From: Streptomyces vilmorinianum
Lineage (GTDB): Bacteria > Actinomycetota > Actinomycetes > Streptomycetales > Streptomycetaceae
Length of the DNA: 64,000 nucleotides
Direction: 5' to 3'
Assembly: GCF_005517195.1 (NCBI RefSeq)
Contig: NZ_CP040244.1
Coordinates: forward strand, 3,862,001 to 3,926,000
Shown here: piece after piece, positions 8,656 through 17,096 of the stretch
Layout of the letters: each line of letters opens with the position of its first letter
How positions within the stretch are numbered: position 1 is the stretch's first letter
The notes under the pieces: model-generated
The model's input: the letters and a program-made list of their open reading frames with translations, nothing else
Database searches by the model: none
What the model was told of the DNA's origin: nothing
Program-made: the position numbers and the translations under genes

Positions 8656-9226
8656 GTGGACCTGTTGAGGTGGTGGGATGTCCTCGTCCGTCACGAAGAC
8701 CTCAGCTCCTACGAGTGGATGTGGGAACACGACGGAGTCACCTTCACCGACCGCACCACGCAGATGCGTTTCGTCTCCTTCCAGCCCACGTACCAGCGGG
8801 TCAACATCGGTTGGTTGGAGGCTTCGGGGCCGTGGACCGCGGGAGAGGCGCCTGGCGGCTTCGTCGACGCGCTGCTCGCCATCCTGGAGTGCCAAGCGGT
8901 CAACGAGACGATGGGCCTCCACGAATGCGACCTCTGCCCGACCCCGCTCGACGAAGCGCCATCAGCGGTTCGATCCCCGGCCGGGACACCACCGTGCGAG
9001 CGCCGGAGCCGGCGAGATACGCATACCTGGTGCGCCGGGTGTCGCGTACGCCGCCCCCGATCTCATCGGACACTACGTCGCCGACCACGGCTACCTGCCG
9101 CCCCAGGAGTTCGTCGACACCGTGCTCGCCTTCGACCCGCGCGCATCCGGATCGGCTGCGTACCCCTTGATCGCGTTCCCCTGGGTTCCCGAGGACGCCG
9201 AGCTGCATGACGCCAGGTTCGAGTAG
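8656..9226 (+). pseudogene. Frameshifted conserved hypothetical (LHECDLCP-motif family)
   Basis: The 5' part in the frame of GTG 8656 reads as a conserved Streptomyces family: RFVSFQPTYQRVNIGWLE, then a Cys pair in ECDLCPTPL. After about 8960 that frame becomes nonsense, while the +2-related frame carries the expected ending: GEIRIPGAPGVAYAAPDLIG, then HYVADHGYLPPQEFVDTVL to the stop at 9226. The two halves are consecutive parts of one protein that normally binds nothing I can name. At least one indel between about 8955 and 9010 is needed; a third frame is also briefly plausible there, so more than one event is possible. Confidence 0.7.
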
Positions 9227-9348
9227 AGGGGCCCAGACGGCGTGCAGCACCCCAGGCTGGGCGTCCTGAGCAACAGCTTCGTCGGTGCGGCGGGCGCACA
9301 ACTGGACAAGCAGGTCGACGAGATCGTCCACTTCCGCGAGATCGGGGC

Positions 9349-9969
9349 TCAGCGGGCCAGGTCCAGGGCTCGGGCGAGGGCCGCGGTGACGGGGGTGGCC
9401 TGGTCGGGCAGATGGTGGGCTGCCCATGCCGCGGCCAGGTGGAGGAAGTCCGCCAGGTCGCGCTCCGCTTCGGCGAGCAGGCGGCGCAGCTCGGGTGCCG
9501 GCAGCTCGATCGTCGGGCTGTCGTTCTGATCGGCGTCGACGGTGAGTCGGACGATGTCGCCGACGCGTTCGGCGAGCGGGAAGGGATCGTGGCCGAAGGA
9601 GGCCCAGCCGTCGCCGTCGAGGACGTCGAGCCAGTCGCGCCGTTCGTCCAGGCCGTTGCAGCAGCCCGGCAGCAGGGAGGTTCCGGTGGCGGTGTCGGTG
9701 ACGCGCAGGCCGCCGGGCGCGTAGAGGCTGTCCGTGGTGAGCAGGCCGTGCAGGAAGCCGTCGAGTGGGTCGGTGGGCCGCGGTGGGTGGGCTTCGGTCT
9801 CGGGGTCGCTGTCGTTGCAGGAGGCGATGCGCATCACCGCCGTACCGACCTCGGCGGGATCGAGCTCGCCGCTGAGCGGTAGGAACCCGTACGTGCTGCG
9901 CATGGTGACCGGCCAGAGGGTGAAGTCGTCGCCGGCGTAGACCTCGAGGACGGGTTGGACGCTGATCAT
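9349..9969 (-). CDS. Conserved hypothetical protein
   Basis: Protein of 206 aa that I do not recognise by name. It is soluble, acidic in the middle, with LTTDSLYAPGGLRVTD and a CCNGLDERRDWLDVLDG segment at about 100-115, then a helical C-terminus (PAPELRRLLAEAERDLADFL). It lacks a signal peptide or membrane segment. ATG start at 9969. It lies 28 bp downstream of the large TPR/hydrolase gene on the same strand, so it could be read through as a fourth gene of that operon, but it shows no sequence link to that system. Confidence 0.65.
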   Translation of the reverse strand: MISVQPVLEVYAGDDFTLWPVTMRSTYGFLPLSGELDPAEVGTAVMRIASCNDSDPETEAHPPRPTDPLDGFLHGLLTTDSLYAPGGLRVTDTATGTSLLPGCCNGLDERRDWLDVLDGDGWASFGHDPFPLAERVGDIVRLTVDADQNDSPTIELPAPELRRLLAEAERDLADFLHLAAAWAAHHLPDQATPVTAALARALDLAR

Positions 9970-9997
9970 CCTTACAGTGTGCGGGATCGGGGGGACG

Positions 9998-12900
9998 TCA
10001 TTCCGGCGGGTCGTGTACGGGCGGCCGTGGGCCTGCCGGGGTGATGCGCGCCAGGAGTCTTTCGCGTGCCCGGTCGAATTCGGGGTCCGCCTCGTAGTCG
10101 GCGTTGCCGCGGATCGGGGTCGCCAGGGGGTGGGCGAGGGTACGTCCGTACGACAGCGGGTCCTTGAGCGGTGGGTGATCCACCGGCGGGTCCGGGATGC
10201 CGATGGGGCCGCCGATGGGGTCGGTGCGGCGCCACAGGTTGCGCCAGACGAGAACTTCGTGTTCCAGTGCGCGCAGCCTCGCCGGGCCGAAGTAGGCCGG
10301 GAACCAGCGTCCGTAGATGCGCGCGAGCGGAGAGCCGTAGGTGAGCAGGGCGACGCGGTGGCGGGTGCGGGGGGCGAGCTGCCCGAGCGCGGCGACGGCC
10401 AGGATGCTGCCCTGGGAGTGGCCGGAGAGGACGACGTGGGCGGCGGAGGGGTTCCGGTGCTTCCAGGCCTCGATGTGCCAGGCGAGGTCGGGGACGGCGC
10501 GTTCGGCGTAGCAGGGTGGGGCGAAGGGGTGTGCGGCGCGGGGCCAGAACGTGCCGAGGTCCCAGATGACTCGGGTGATCGAGCGGTGCGAGGGGTCGCG
10601 GTAGGCGCGGAAGCCGGAGTTGAGGAGGAGCAGGAAGCAGACGGCGATCAGCCAGGAGCCGATGTGCTGCGCCGGGCCGAGGGCGTCGGTGTCGTCGATC
10701 ACCGCGGCCGGGTCGGTTCCGCCCAGCCAGGCGCCGAAGGGGGCGAGGACGCCGAAGAGCCACCACAGGGTGGCTGCCGTGCTCACCACCCACACCGCCG
10801 CACCGTCCGTGCTTCCCGCCCGCGCCTGCGCGGAGGCGATACGGCTGCTACGGATCCGGTCCGGGCTCTCGTCGGGGTACTCGTGCTCGACCGTCCGGGC
10901 GAGCTGCCGCTCGCGGAGTTTCAGGCGCACGGCGGACGTCCCGTAGAGGATGACCAGCAGGGACAGCACCGCCGGGAGGGCCGCCACCTGCCAGGTGACG
11001 AGAGCGGGCACGCCGGGGAGGGTGTGGACGTCGTCGCCCGAGGTGCGGCGCAGCCAGTCGGCGGCGCCCTGGGATGCCCCGCTGGCCATGAGCGCCGCGG
11101 TGCCGCAGCCGATGAGGGCGACGGCGGCGGGGGCGAAGCCGCGCAGGGCGGTGGCCACGCTGGGCAGGGCGTGGTGCAGGCGCCATCCGGTGAAGGCGAT
11201 CCCCACGATCAGCACGCTCTGTGTCAGCGGTACGAGGGTGAGGAACCGTGCGGCCGGCAGCGCGCCTGAGGAGATCCAGCCGGGCCGGGGCGCGGCGGCG
11301 TGGAGGACGGCCCCGAGGAGGCAGACGAGGGAGCCGGCGGCGACGGCTCTCTGCAGCGCCTTCCCCGCCCGGGGGCGGAAGACGGACCAGCCGCGCGTTC
11401 CCCGTTGATGGAGCGTCAGGACGAGGACGGCGCCCGCGCAGAGAGCGATGGCGGCCAGGAGGGCGTTGCGCGTGACGGCGGCGGTTCCGCCGTGGTCGGC
11501 GCGTTCGGTCGCGGAGGTGAGGGCGGCGGCCACCGTGAGCAGGGCGGCCGCGGTGTGGGCGGCGCGCAGCCGGGCGACCTGGCGCCTGCCGTACCAGAAG
11601 CCGACGTCCGACAGCCCGGCGTCGTCGGCCATGTCGTACTCGGGATCCTCCCGGATCGGTGGCAGTCCCTCGTAGGCGGCCCACGTACGCCGGGAGAGCC
11701 ACCACAGCAGGGCGGTGAGGGCGAGCGGGATCACGGACGCGACCACGAGCCGTCGCCCCGGTGTGCTCCACCAGCCGCCGCTGTCGGCCGACATGAAGCC
11801 GATCCAGAAGCTCTGCTCCCGGGCGCAGGAGGAGCTCCCCGCGCACTGCCAGGCCACCAGGTCCATCGCCACCTCGCAGGCGGCTGCGACCAGCAGGACG
11901 GTGAGGGTGAGGGCGGTGAGCCGGACGAGCGCGCGGTGCACGCGGTGGGCGTAGCGCGGCCCCTTGGTGGTGGGCACCATCCAGAAGGCGAGGTTGACGG
12001 CGAGGAAGGGGAAGAGGATCAGCCACAGGGCGCGGCTGCGGTCGCCGGTGACGAGAGGGGACCAGCTGTACGCCTCGGTCACCGGCCGGTCCTGGTACTG
12101 CTCGGGGCGGGATTCGGCGTCGACGTCCTCGACCTTGCGGTAGACGCCGGCGATGTCGTCCCCGCCGACCTGGGTGACCTTCGGGTCGCCGAGCGCGGAC
12201 TCGGGGGTGGGGCCGTTGACGCCGTGGACGAGGAGTTCGAGGGAGATCCGGTGGAGTGGCTCGGCGGGGTCGGGCGCTGGGGGGCGGGGAGGTCGTCTCG
12301 GGTTCGGAGTCTCCCTTGCCTCCGGTGCGGACCGGCTGCCGCGCCTGTTCACGGTGTGCTCGGTCGCGGCGTGCTCGGTGGCGGCGTGGGCCCGCTCCAG
12401 GGTCTCGCGTACCGCCCGTGTCTGTGGGTGGCGCGCTCCGAGCATCGTGGCGGTGCGCTGCGCGGCCACCGCCAGTACGTCCGTGAGGCGGGCCATGCCC
12501 TCCTCGTCGCCGTCCTGCCGGGCGATCTCGTGGCGTGCGGAGGCGAGGGTCGCCAACGCGGCGACGGAGCGGGGGTGTTCCTCGCCCCAGTGGTCGATGA
12601 GCCGGACGCACAGCGGCTCGAGTTCGCGGACGAAGGTACGGGCGTCGTGGGTGTCCGCGCGACGCCGGGCGTCCTGGAAGAGCACGGTGGTGGCGCGCAG
12701 TCTGGCGTCGGTGTGTGCGGCGTCCTTGAAGGCCGCCGACAGCTCGCGCGCCCGCTCGGCGTCAGGCACCGCGACCGCCCACTCCCCCGCCTCGGCGGCG
12801 AGGAGGGCAAGGCGGGCGTGGGTCTGGGCGGCCTGTTCGGAGGTGAGCGGAGCGTTCAGCAGCCGGGTCAGGACGCGCCGGGCGGCCTCGGACTCGCCGG

Positions 12901-13219
12901 CTTCGAGGAAGACACTGCCCAGCCGCAGCCGTAGGTCGGCCAGACGCTCCGGATCGCCGGTCCTGTGGTCGAGGATGCTCTCGGCGCCGTCCCTGAGCGT
13001 GCGCCATGCCACGTCGGCGCCGGCCTCCCTCAACAAGGCGCCGTAGTAGCCGAACCGGGTCAACGCCTCCGGTGTGCTCCAGGTCTCGGCGGCGGCGAGG
13101 AGGCCTCGCAGGTCGTCGAGATCGACGGCCGTGCTCGTTTCGCCTCTGACGGCCTGCTCGGCCCGCGCGATGGCCTGCGCCCACGGCTCGGGTTCGGGAG
13201 CGCGTTCACTGCTGGTCAT
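9998..13219 (-). CDS. TPR - multi-membrane - alpha/beta-hydrolase protein
   Basis: Very large protein of 1073 aa. Residues 1-280 are helical TPR-like repeats (DLRLRLGSVFLEAGESEAAR, ARLALLAAEAGEWAVAVPDA). A Pro/Arg linker at about 290-315 leads into a region starting LELLVHGVNGPTPESALG, the first beta strand and oxyanion part of a lipase-like fold. About 400-860 contains many hydrophobic segments. The C-terminal part holds the nucleophile elbow LSGHSQGSIL with Ser935. The hydrolase fold therefore appears split by, or associated with, membrane helices. Its start overlaps the end of the trypsin-like gene by 14 bp, so the two are translationally coupled. A regulated membrane lipase or effector is my inference. 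Confidence 0.78.
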   Translation of the reverse strand: MTSSERAPEPEPWAQAIARAEQAVRGETSTAVDLDDLRGLLAAAETWSTPEALTRFGYYGALLREAGADVAWRTLRDGAESILDHRTGDPERLADLRLRLGSVFLEAGESEAARRVLTRLLNAPLTSEQAAQTHARLALLAAEAGEWAVAVPDAERARELSAAFKDAAHTDARLRATTVLFQDARRRADTHDARTFVRELEPLCVRLIDHWGEEHPRSVAALATLASARHEIARQDGDEEGMARLTDVLAVAAQRTATMLGARHPQTRAVRETLERAHAATEHAATEHTVNRRGSRSAPEARETPNPRRPPRPPAPDPAEPLHRISLELLVHGVNGPTPESALGDPKVTQVGGDDIAGVYRKVEDVDAESRPEQYQDRPVTEAYSWSPLVTGDRSRALWLILFPFLAVNLAFWMVPTTKGPRYAHRVHRALVRLTALTLTVLLVAAACEVAMDLVAWQCAGSSSCAREQSFWIGFMSADSGGWWSTPGRRLVVASVIPLALTALLWWLSRRTWAAYEGLPPIREDPEYDMADDAGLSDVGFWYGRRQVARLRAAHTAAALLTVAAALTSATERADHGGTAAVTRNALLAAIALCAGAVLVLTLHQRGTRGWSVFRPRAGKALQRAVAAGSLVCLLGAVLHAAAPRPGWISSGALPAARFLTLVPLTQSVLIVGIAFTGWRLHHALPSVATALRGFAPAAVALIGCGTAALMASGASQGAADWLRRTSGDDVHTLPGVPALVTWQVAALPAVLSLLVILYGTSAVRLKLRERQLARTVEHEYPDESPDRIRSSRIASAQARAGSTDGAAVWVVSTAATLWWLFGVLAPFGAWLGGTDPAAVIDDTDALGPAQHIGSWLIAVCFLLLLNSGFRAYRDPSHRSITRVIWDLGTFWPRAAHPFAPPCYAERAVPDLAWHIEAWKHRNPSAAHVVLSGHSQGSILAVAALGQLAPRTRHRVALLTYGSPLARIYGRWFPAYFGPARLRALEHEVLVWRNLWRRTDPIGGPIGIPDPPVDHPPLKDPLSYGRTLAHPLATPIRGNADYEADPEFDRARERLLARITPAGPRPPVHDPPE

Positions 13220-14078
13220 GGTTCGGTCCGCCCCCCAGGATCCGTTCCCGTACAGCCTCGATGGTCAGTCTTCGCTGCTCCTGGGCCTCGGCGGCGCTGA
13301 TCAGCCCGGCCTCCTCCCATTGACGCAAGGATCGGAGGAAGTCACTCGCGTCCTCCACGAGGGCGGGCCGGGCCTGAGGTGCGGGTGTCTGCTCGTACTC
13401 CCGTCTCGCCCGTGGGACCGCGTGGGCAGCCGTCGGTGTCCGATCGGGCAGAGTTTCGCCTCGGGCCCGCCTCAGGAGCTGTTCGGTCCCGAAGTGCGGG
13501 AAACGCTCCATGATTCCCCGAACGGTGGCCGCGTAGAGCACGTTCGTGCCGTCGTCCGCGTTCTGTCGGCTGAGCTGCTGCTCCATCAGCATCCCTACGA
13601 CCGAGGGCTGTTCGCATTCCTCGGCGTGTTCGACAGGCGATCCGGAGTATCCGGAGTAGTCGCCGAGCAGTTGGTCCACGGTGAGCTGCATCGCCGTGAA
13701 CGTGCCTCCCGCGAGGCTCTGATGGTCGATGGGGGCGTGCGTCACCCAGCCGCTGAGACGGGAGGTCTCGCCGGGCGGCCGGTACGGGCCGCGCCACCGG
13801 ACGCGGGGACGCGCCCAGTCGGTCGGGGGCGCCGGGGGCAGGCCTTGGGCGTGGGCCCATTCCACCGTGAGCAGCGCGAGGTCCGCGTCCTTGATGGCAT
13901 CGCAGAGCCGCCCGGGTACCCGCCGCCCGTCGGAGAGTTCGATGGACAGCGCCGCGTCGTCGGCGGAGGCGTACCGCAGACAGTGCAGCGCGGTGAGGAC
14001 GAATCCCCGGGTGACCATGAGCCCTGCGCCCAGCAGCACGTCCTGTTCGTGGATCCGTACCCAGGGTTCGGGGGTCAT
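13206..14078 (-). CDS. Trypsin-like serine protease with short C-terminal tail
   Basis: Protein of 290 aa with an intracellular trypsin-like (S1-fold) domain. The catalytic triad is visible as His32 in VLTALHCL, Asp66 in DADLALL and Ser145 in YSGYSGSPV, a variant of GDSGGP. No signal peptide precedes it. The final about 50 residues (FLRSLRQWEEAGLISAAEAQ and following) resemble a short SHOCT-like helical tail. Its ATG overlaps the TGA of the upstream trypco1 gene as ATGA, and its end overlaps the TPR/hydrolase gene. Proteases of this type are found in predicted three-part conflict systems in which cleavage activates an effector; that role is inference here. Confidence 0.83.
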   Translation of the reverse strand: MTPEPWVRIHEQDVLLGAGLMVTRGFVLTALHCLRYASADDAALSIELSDGRRVPGRLCDAIKDADLALLTVEWAHAQGLPPAPPTDWARPRVRWRGPYRPPGETSRLSGWVTHAPIDHQSLAGGTFTAMQLTVDQLLGDYSGYSGSPVEHAEECEQPSVVGMLMEQQLSRQNADDGTNVLYAATVRGIMERFPHFGTEQLLRRARGETLPDRTPTAAHAVPRARREYEQTPAPQARPALVEDASDFLRSLRQWEEAGLISAAEAQEQRRLTIEAVRERILGGGPNHDQQ

Positions 14079-14560
14079 GGTGTGCTCGGGACACCTTCGG
14101 TGCGGGCCGGCGGGACTGAGGGAGGGACTGAAGGAGGGGCTGAGGGCGGTGCGGCGGCTTCGCTGGTCGGCTGTCGTTCCAGGGTCAGCGTCACCTCGAA
14201 GGAGGCCTCCGCCGACGCCTTGGAGAGGATCACCCCGGCCTCGGCGGCGAGTGTCAGGCCGAAGGTGACCTCCAGCGACGAGACCCTCCAGCCGCCTTCC
14301 TCGGGGACCTGGGCGAGGGAGCCCTGCGCGATCTCGGAGGCCTGGACGATCGCGGCGCTGATCTCGTCCGACCGGTCGGCGAGGGAGGAGGTGGTACGCG
14401 AGCGGCGGGCGATCTGGCGGGCCCCGCCCGGTTCCAGTTCCACGGTCTCGACGCGGACGACGGGCCCGGGGCGCGTGTCCGGCACCGCCGCGGACGCCAT
14501 GCCTGACGTCGTACGTGATGTGGTGCCGAGACCCGGTCCCGTCGTGGTCGGCTCTGCCAT
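14075..14560 (-). CDS. CU044_2847 / trypsin-co-occurring domain 1 (trypco1) protein
   Basis: Protein of 161 aa. The core starts VRVETVELEPGGARQIA and ends with SLEVTFGLTLAAEAGVILSK followed by ASAEASFEVTLTLE, the typical closing strands of the trypco1/CU044_2847 family, whose members are named for occurring next to trypsin-like proteases. Both termini are low complexity: Thr/Gly/Ala-rich at the front and a Pro/Ser-rich tail of SVPP repeats. Function is unknown; it is assumed to sense or hold the protease. First gene of the three-gene operon; ATG at 14560, with an ATGA overlap to the protease. Confidence 0.8.
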   Translation of the reverse strand: MAEPTTTGPGLGTTSRTTSGMASAAVPDTRPGPVVRVETVELEPGGARQIARRSRTTSSLADRSDEISAAIVQASEIAQGSLAQVPEEGGWRVSSLEVTFGLTLAAEAGVILSKASAEASFEVTLTLERQPTSEAAAPPSAPPSVPPSVPPARTEGVPSTP

Positions 14561-14673
14561 CGCGCTCCCCTCGGCGTACCGCGCTCGTGGCGCTTGCTGT
14601 GCGGCCATCTTGCCAGCGCGGAAAGCGGATTGACGGTGCTTCGCCCGATCTGGGCTTCGGCCCGCAGGGCGTG

Positions 14674-15552
14674 TCAGCAGGTGCGGCGGAGGTGGCCCGG
14701 TTCGCCGGCGGGGCGGACGTCCGCGTCGCGCAGGACGATCGAGAGGGTGCGGCCCCAGGTCGCGCACGCTCTGCGGAAGCCGGCCGCTTCGTACTCGATG
14801 ACCAGGACGCGGTTGTCGTAGGCGGTCGCGTACGGACCGCACTCCTCGTACTGGCCGCACTCCTCGGCGACCGCGAAGTCGAAGCCCAGGCTCCGCCCCC
14901 GCTCCGCGAGGTCGGCGGCGTTCTTCTGGCCGATGGCGAGTCCGGCCGTGTGGGCGCGGGCGACGAGGAGCCGTGCGAAGGCGAGGTCGTGCTCGGGTGC
15001 GAGGCGGCCCTGGGATCTCTCGTAGGAGTCGAGGTTGTCGGCCTCGACCGCCTGGTAGCCGTCTGCGGCGCAGCTGTCGATCCAGGCGCCGACGATCGTG
15101 GCGAGCCTCTCGCGCTTGGCCGGTGTGGAGACGTCCAGCAGGGCCTCGTCCCAGTCCTCGTCGATGACCGGTGAGCCGGTGGCGTCGCGGAGGAGGAGGT
15201 CGGGATGGTTCGCCTGCCACCAGTCGAGGGCGTCGGGCTGTGCCTGGAAGGCGTTGACGTAGCAGATGTTGTACAGCCCGGGCGCGGGCTTCGCCGTACG
15301 GTCGCGGGAGACCGCGCCGACGCCTGGGGCTGGTGGGTAGGGGCCGCCGATCTGGTAGTCGAAGCCGACGTGGGGCTCGGGCGGTACCACCTGCGCCTCG
15401 GTTGTCGGCGGACGTGTGGAGGAGGGGGCGGAGTCGCCCGTGCCCTGCCGGTCGCCGGTCGCCGCGCATCCGGCGGCCGAGGCCGCGAGGACGCCGACCA
15501 GGGCGAGGGCCGGCAGTGCGCTGCGGAGGGGGCGAGGGATGCGGTCGTACAC
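14674..15552 (-). CDS. Endo-alpha-1,4-polygalactosaminidase (GH114-like) lipoprotein
   Basis: Protein of about 292 aa. A basic start, a hydrophobic stretch and the lipobox LAASAAGC mark an exported lipoprotein. The mature part is a TIM-barrel of the GH114 type: GFDYQIGGPY, GLYNICYVNAFQAQP, then DGYQAVEADNLDSYERS, which holds the acidic residues (E and D) proposed as catalytic. The family degrades alpha-1,4-galactosaminogalactan-type polymers. GTG at 15552 gives a normal lipoprotein signal; an in-frame upstream ATG at 15651 would add a 33-residue Arg/Pro-rich leader. The gene is close to, but separate from, the trypco1 operon. Confidence 0.84.
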   Translation of the reverse strand: MYDRIPRPLRSALPALALVGVLAASAAGCAATGDRQGTGDSAPSSTRPPTTEAQVVPPEPHVGFDYQIGGPYPPAPGVGAVSRDRTAKPAPGLYNICYVNAFQAQPDALDWWQANHPDLLLRDATGSPVIDEDWDEALLDVSTPAKRERLATIVGAWIDSCAADGYQAVEADNLDSYERSQGRLAPEHDLAFARLLVARAHTAGLAIGQKNAADLAERGRSLGFDFAVAEECGQYEECGPYATAYDNRVLVIEYEAAGFRRACATWGRTLSIVLRDADVRPAGEPGHLRRTC

Positions 15553-15763
15553 GGTCCGGGGGCTCCTGGTCGTTCGTCGGGGTCGCGGCGCACGGCCGCC
15601 CGGCCGCCCGGCCGGGGGCTGTTGACGGAAGGGACGGCGTCGCGCAGTCATACGGTACGCCCGCGGGGGCGGTCGGCCGCGTTGATCCCTGTCGTGGCGG
15701 GGCGGGTCGATCCCCTCGCATGAGCGGGTACGGGGCGTTGTCAGTGGGTGTGGCTACGGTGGC

Positions 15764-16297
15764 GTGGTGTCGAACTCCTACACGGCTTTCTGGACCAACG
15801 ACCTGTGCCGGTATCTTGAGCGCTCGGGCTACGGCGGGCAGCGCCTGACCCTGTTGTTCGGCGGGAGTCACCAGTCGTTGCCGAGCTTTGTGAGAGCCGG
15901 TGTTCGGCCTGGTGACTGGATCTATCCGGTGCGCGTCCATCGCACGCGGATGTGCGTCCTGGGCGCGTTGGAGGTGGCGGGGATCCTCCCGTACGAGGAC
16001 GCCGGATCGCTGCTGCATGACGACGACTACGTGAAGTTGCTGCACTGGAGGCCGTTGAAGGCGGGGTGTGTCGGTGAGGTGGTGATCGGTCCGCCGGGAG
16101 CGTCGCTCCGTTTCGACACCGTGGTTCCGGGCGGGCTGCTGGAGCGGCTCACGTACACCTCCCGAAGGGGTGAGCGGACGCTCAAGCATGTCGAGGACGG
16201 GCGGCTGATCCACTCGGTCGGCGTGCAGGGGATCTACCGGCTCGCGGCCGGTTCCGCAGAGGAGATACGGCGACTGGTCGGCGGCGCGCCGCTCTGA
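15764..16297 (+). CDS. Conserved hypothetical protein
   Basis: Protein of 177 aa of unknown function. It starts with two alternative GTG codons (15764 and 15767). SNSYTAFWTNDLCRYLERSG and RPGDWIYPVRVHRTRMCVLG are typical of small soluble proteins that mix helices and beta strands; the latter segment resembles an EVE/ASCH-like beta barrel seen in RNA-binding or modified-base-binding proteins, but that is only a visual impression. It has no export signal, and it is divergent from the GH114 gene. Coding is supported by clean codon structure to the stop. Confidence 0.66.
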   Translation: MVSNSYTAFWTNDLCRYLERSGYGGQRLTLLFGGSHQSLPSFVRAGVRPGDWIYPVRVHRTRMCVLGALEVAGILPYEDAGSLLHDDDYVKLLHWRPLKAGCVGEVVIGPPGASLRFDTVVPGGLLERLTYTSRRGERTLKHVEDGRLIHSVGVQGIYRLAAGSAEEIRRLVGGAPL

Positions 16298-16415
16298 CGT
16301 CGCGATCGAGCGGGTGACTGCTTGTGTGGGGGTGGGGTGGGGGTGGGGTCGGGCGGTCAGGCGGTCGGCGCGATCGCGATGTCGTCACACCTCGCCGCCG
16401 CTCGGCCGGCGCCTG

Positions 16416-16835
16416 TCAGGTCCAGCGGATCGCGGGAGGGCGTACCGCGGCGCACAGAGGCATGCCGCACGCGTCGGTCAGGCCGAGTCTCCCCTCTGCG
16501 CTCCCTCGTTCGACGGCCTGTGCCGGAAGGTCGTCGAGGAAGAGCTTGGCCCGCCGGAACATCTCGAACGTCCCGCCCGGCGGCTGCTCGCCCCAGGTCA
16601 GATACAGGAACCGCGCCCCTCGCCGGCCGTGGACGTGCGGGCCGCGGAAGTCCCTCGTCCCGTCCGGGGCGCCGGCCGTCTCCACCGTGAGCTCCCATAC
16701 CGCTTCGGCCGCGTCCGCCGGCACGGCATCCTCCGGGTCACGTCCGCGCTGGATCGCCACATGGACGTCCCGGTACGGACCGCATGCGCGCCCCGGCAGA
16801 TCACGGCCGACGATACGCAGGGAGAGCACCGCCAT
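16416..16835 (-). CDS. DUF5990 family protein
   Basis: Protein of 139 aa that fits DUF5990 throughout: LRIVGRDLPGRACGPYRDVH at the front, then DFRGPHVHGRRGARFLYLTW and FEMFRRAKLFLDDLP. The fold is a small beta-rich domain of unknown function. ATG at 16835 is preceded by AAGGAG, which lies inside the end of the ArsR-like gene, so the two form an operon with a 5-bp gap. DUF5990 genes often follow an ArsR-type regulator in Streptomyces; here the partner is truncated. Confidence 0.86.
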   Translation of the reverse strand: MAVLSLRIVGRDLPGRACGPYRDVHVAIQRGRDPEDAVPADAAEAVWELTVETAGAPDGTRDFRGPHVHGRRGARFLYLTWGEQPPGGTFEMFRRAKLFLDDLPAQAVERGSAEGRLGLTDACGMPLCAAVRPPAIRWT

Positions 16836-16840
16836 CGCGC

Positions 16841-17062
16841 CTACTCCTTGGTCACCAGGGCTTCGAGGAGCCCCGGGAACGACGTGCTCGCCGGCAGGTC
16901 GATCGTGTCGCGGCCGAGGTCCTGTTCCGTGGCGTACAGCTCGCGCGCGATGCGGCGGCGTACCGGGTCGACGAGGGCCTCGAGCACCTGCTGGGGGCTG
17001 ATCGTCCGGACGTCCGGGTGGGGTGGGACGCGTCCCCGCCCGCTTCGCTGTGCCGCCACCAT
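16841..17062 (-). pseudogene. ArsR-type regulator with an internal deletion
   Basis: The translation begins like a Streptomyces ArsR regulator (RVPPHPDVRTISPQQVLEAL, VDPVRRRIARELYATEQDL) and ends like one (FPGLLEALV). Between DTIDLPAST and FPGLLEAL about 35-40 residues normally lie, including the recognition helix, the wing and the dimer helix. They are absent, yet the frame is kept. Full members are about 115-120 aa; this is 73 (81 from an upstream start at 17086). Without the recognition helix it is unlikely to bind DNA. It faces the decayed alcohol dehydrogenase gene, the usual divergent target. Confidence 0.8.
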
Positions 17063-17096
17063 CGTCCGTCGACCTCCCGCCGACATCGTAGGACAC

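Noticed and set aside
14561..16213. Upstream extension of the trypco1 frame to 16213
   Set aside because: The extra sequence is antisense to GH114 coding and other genes and has no family character; ATG at 14560 starts the recognisable protein.
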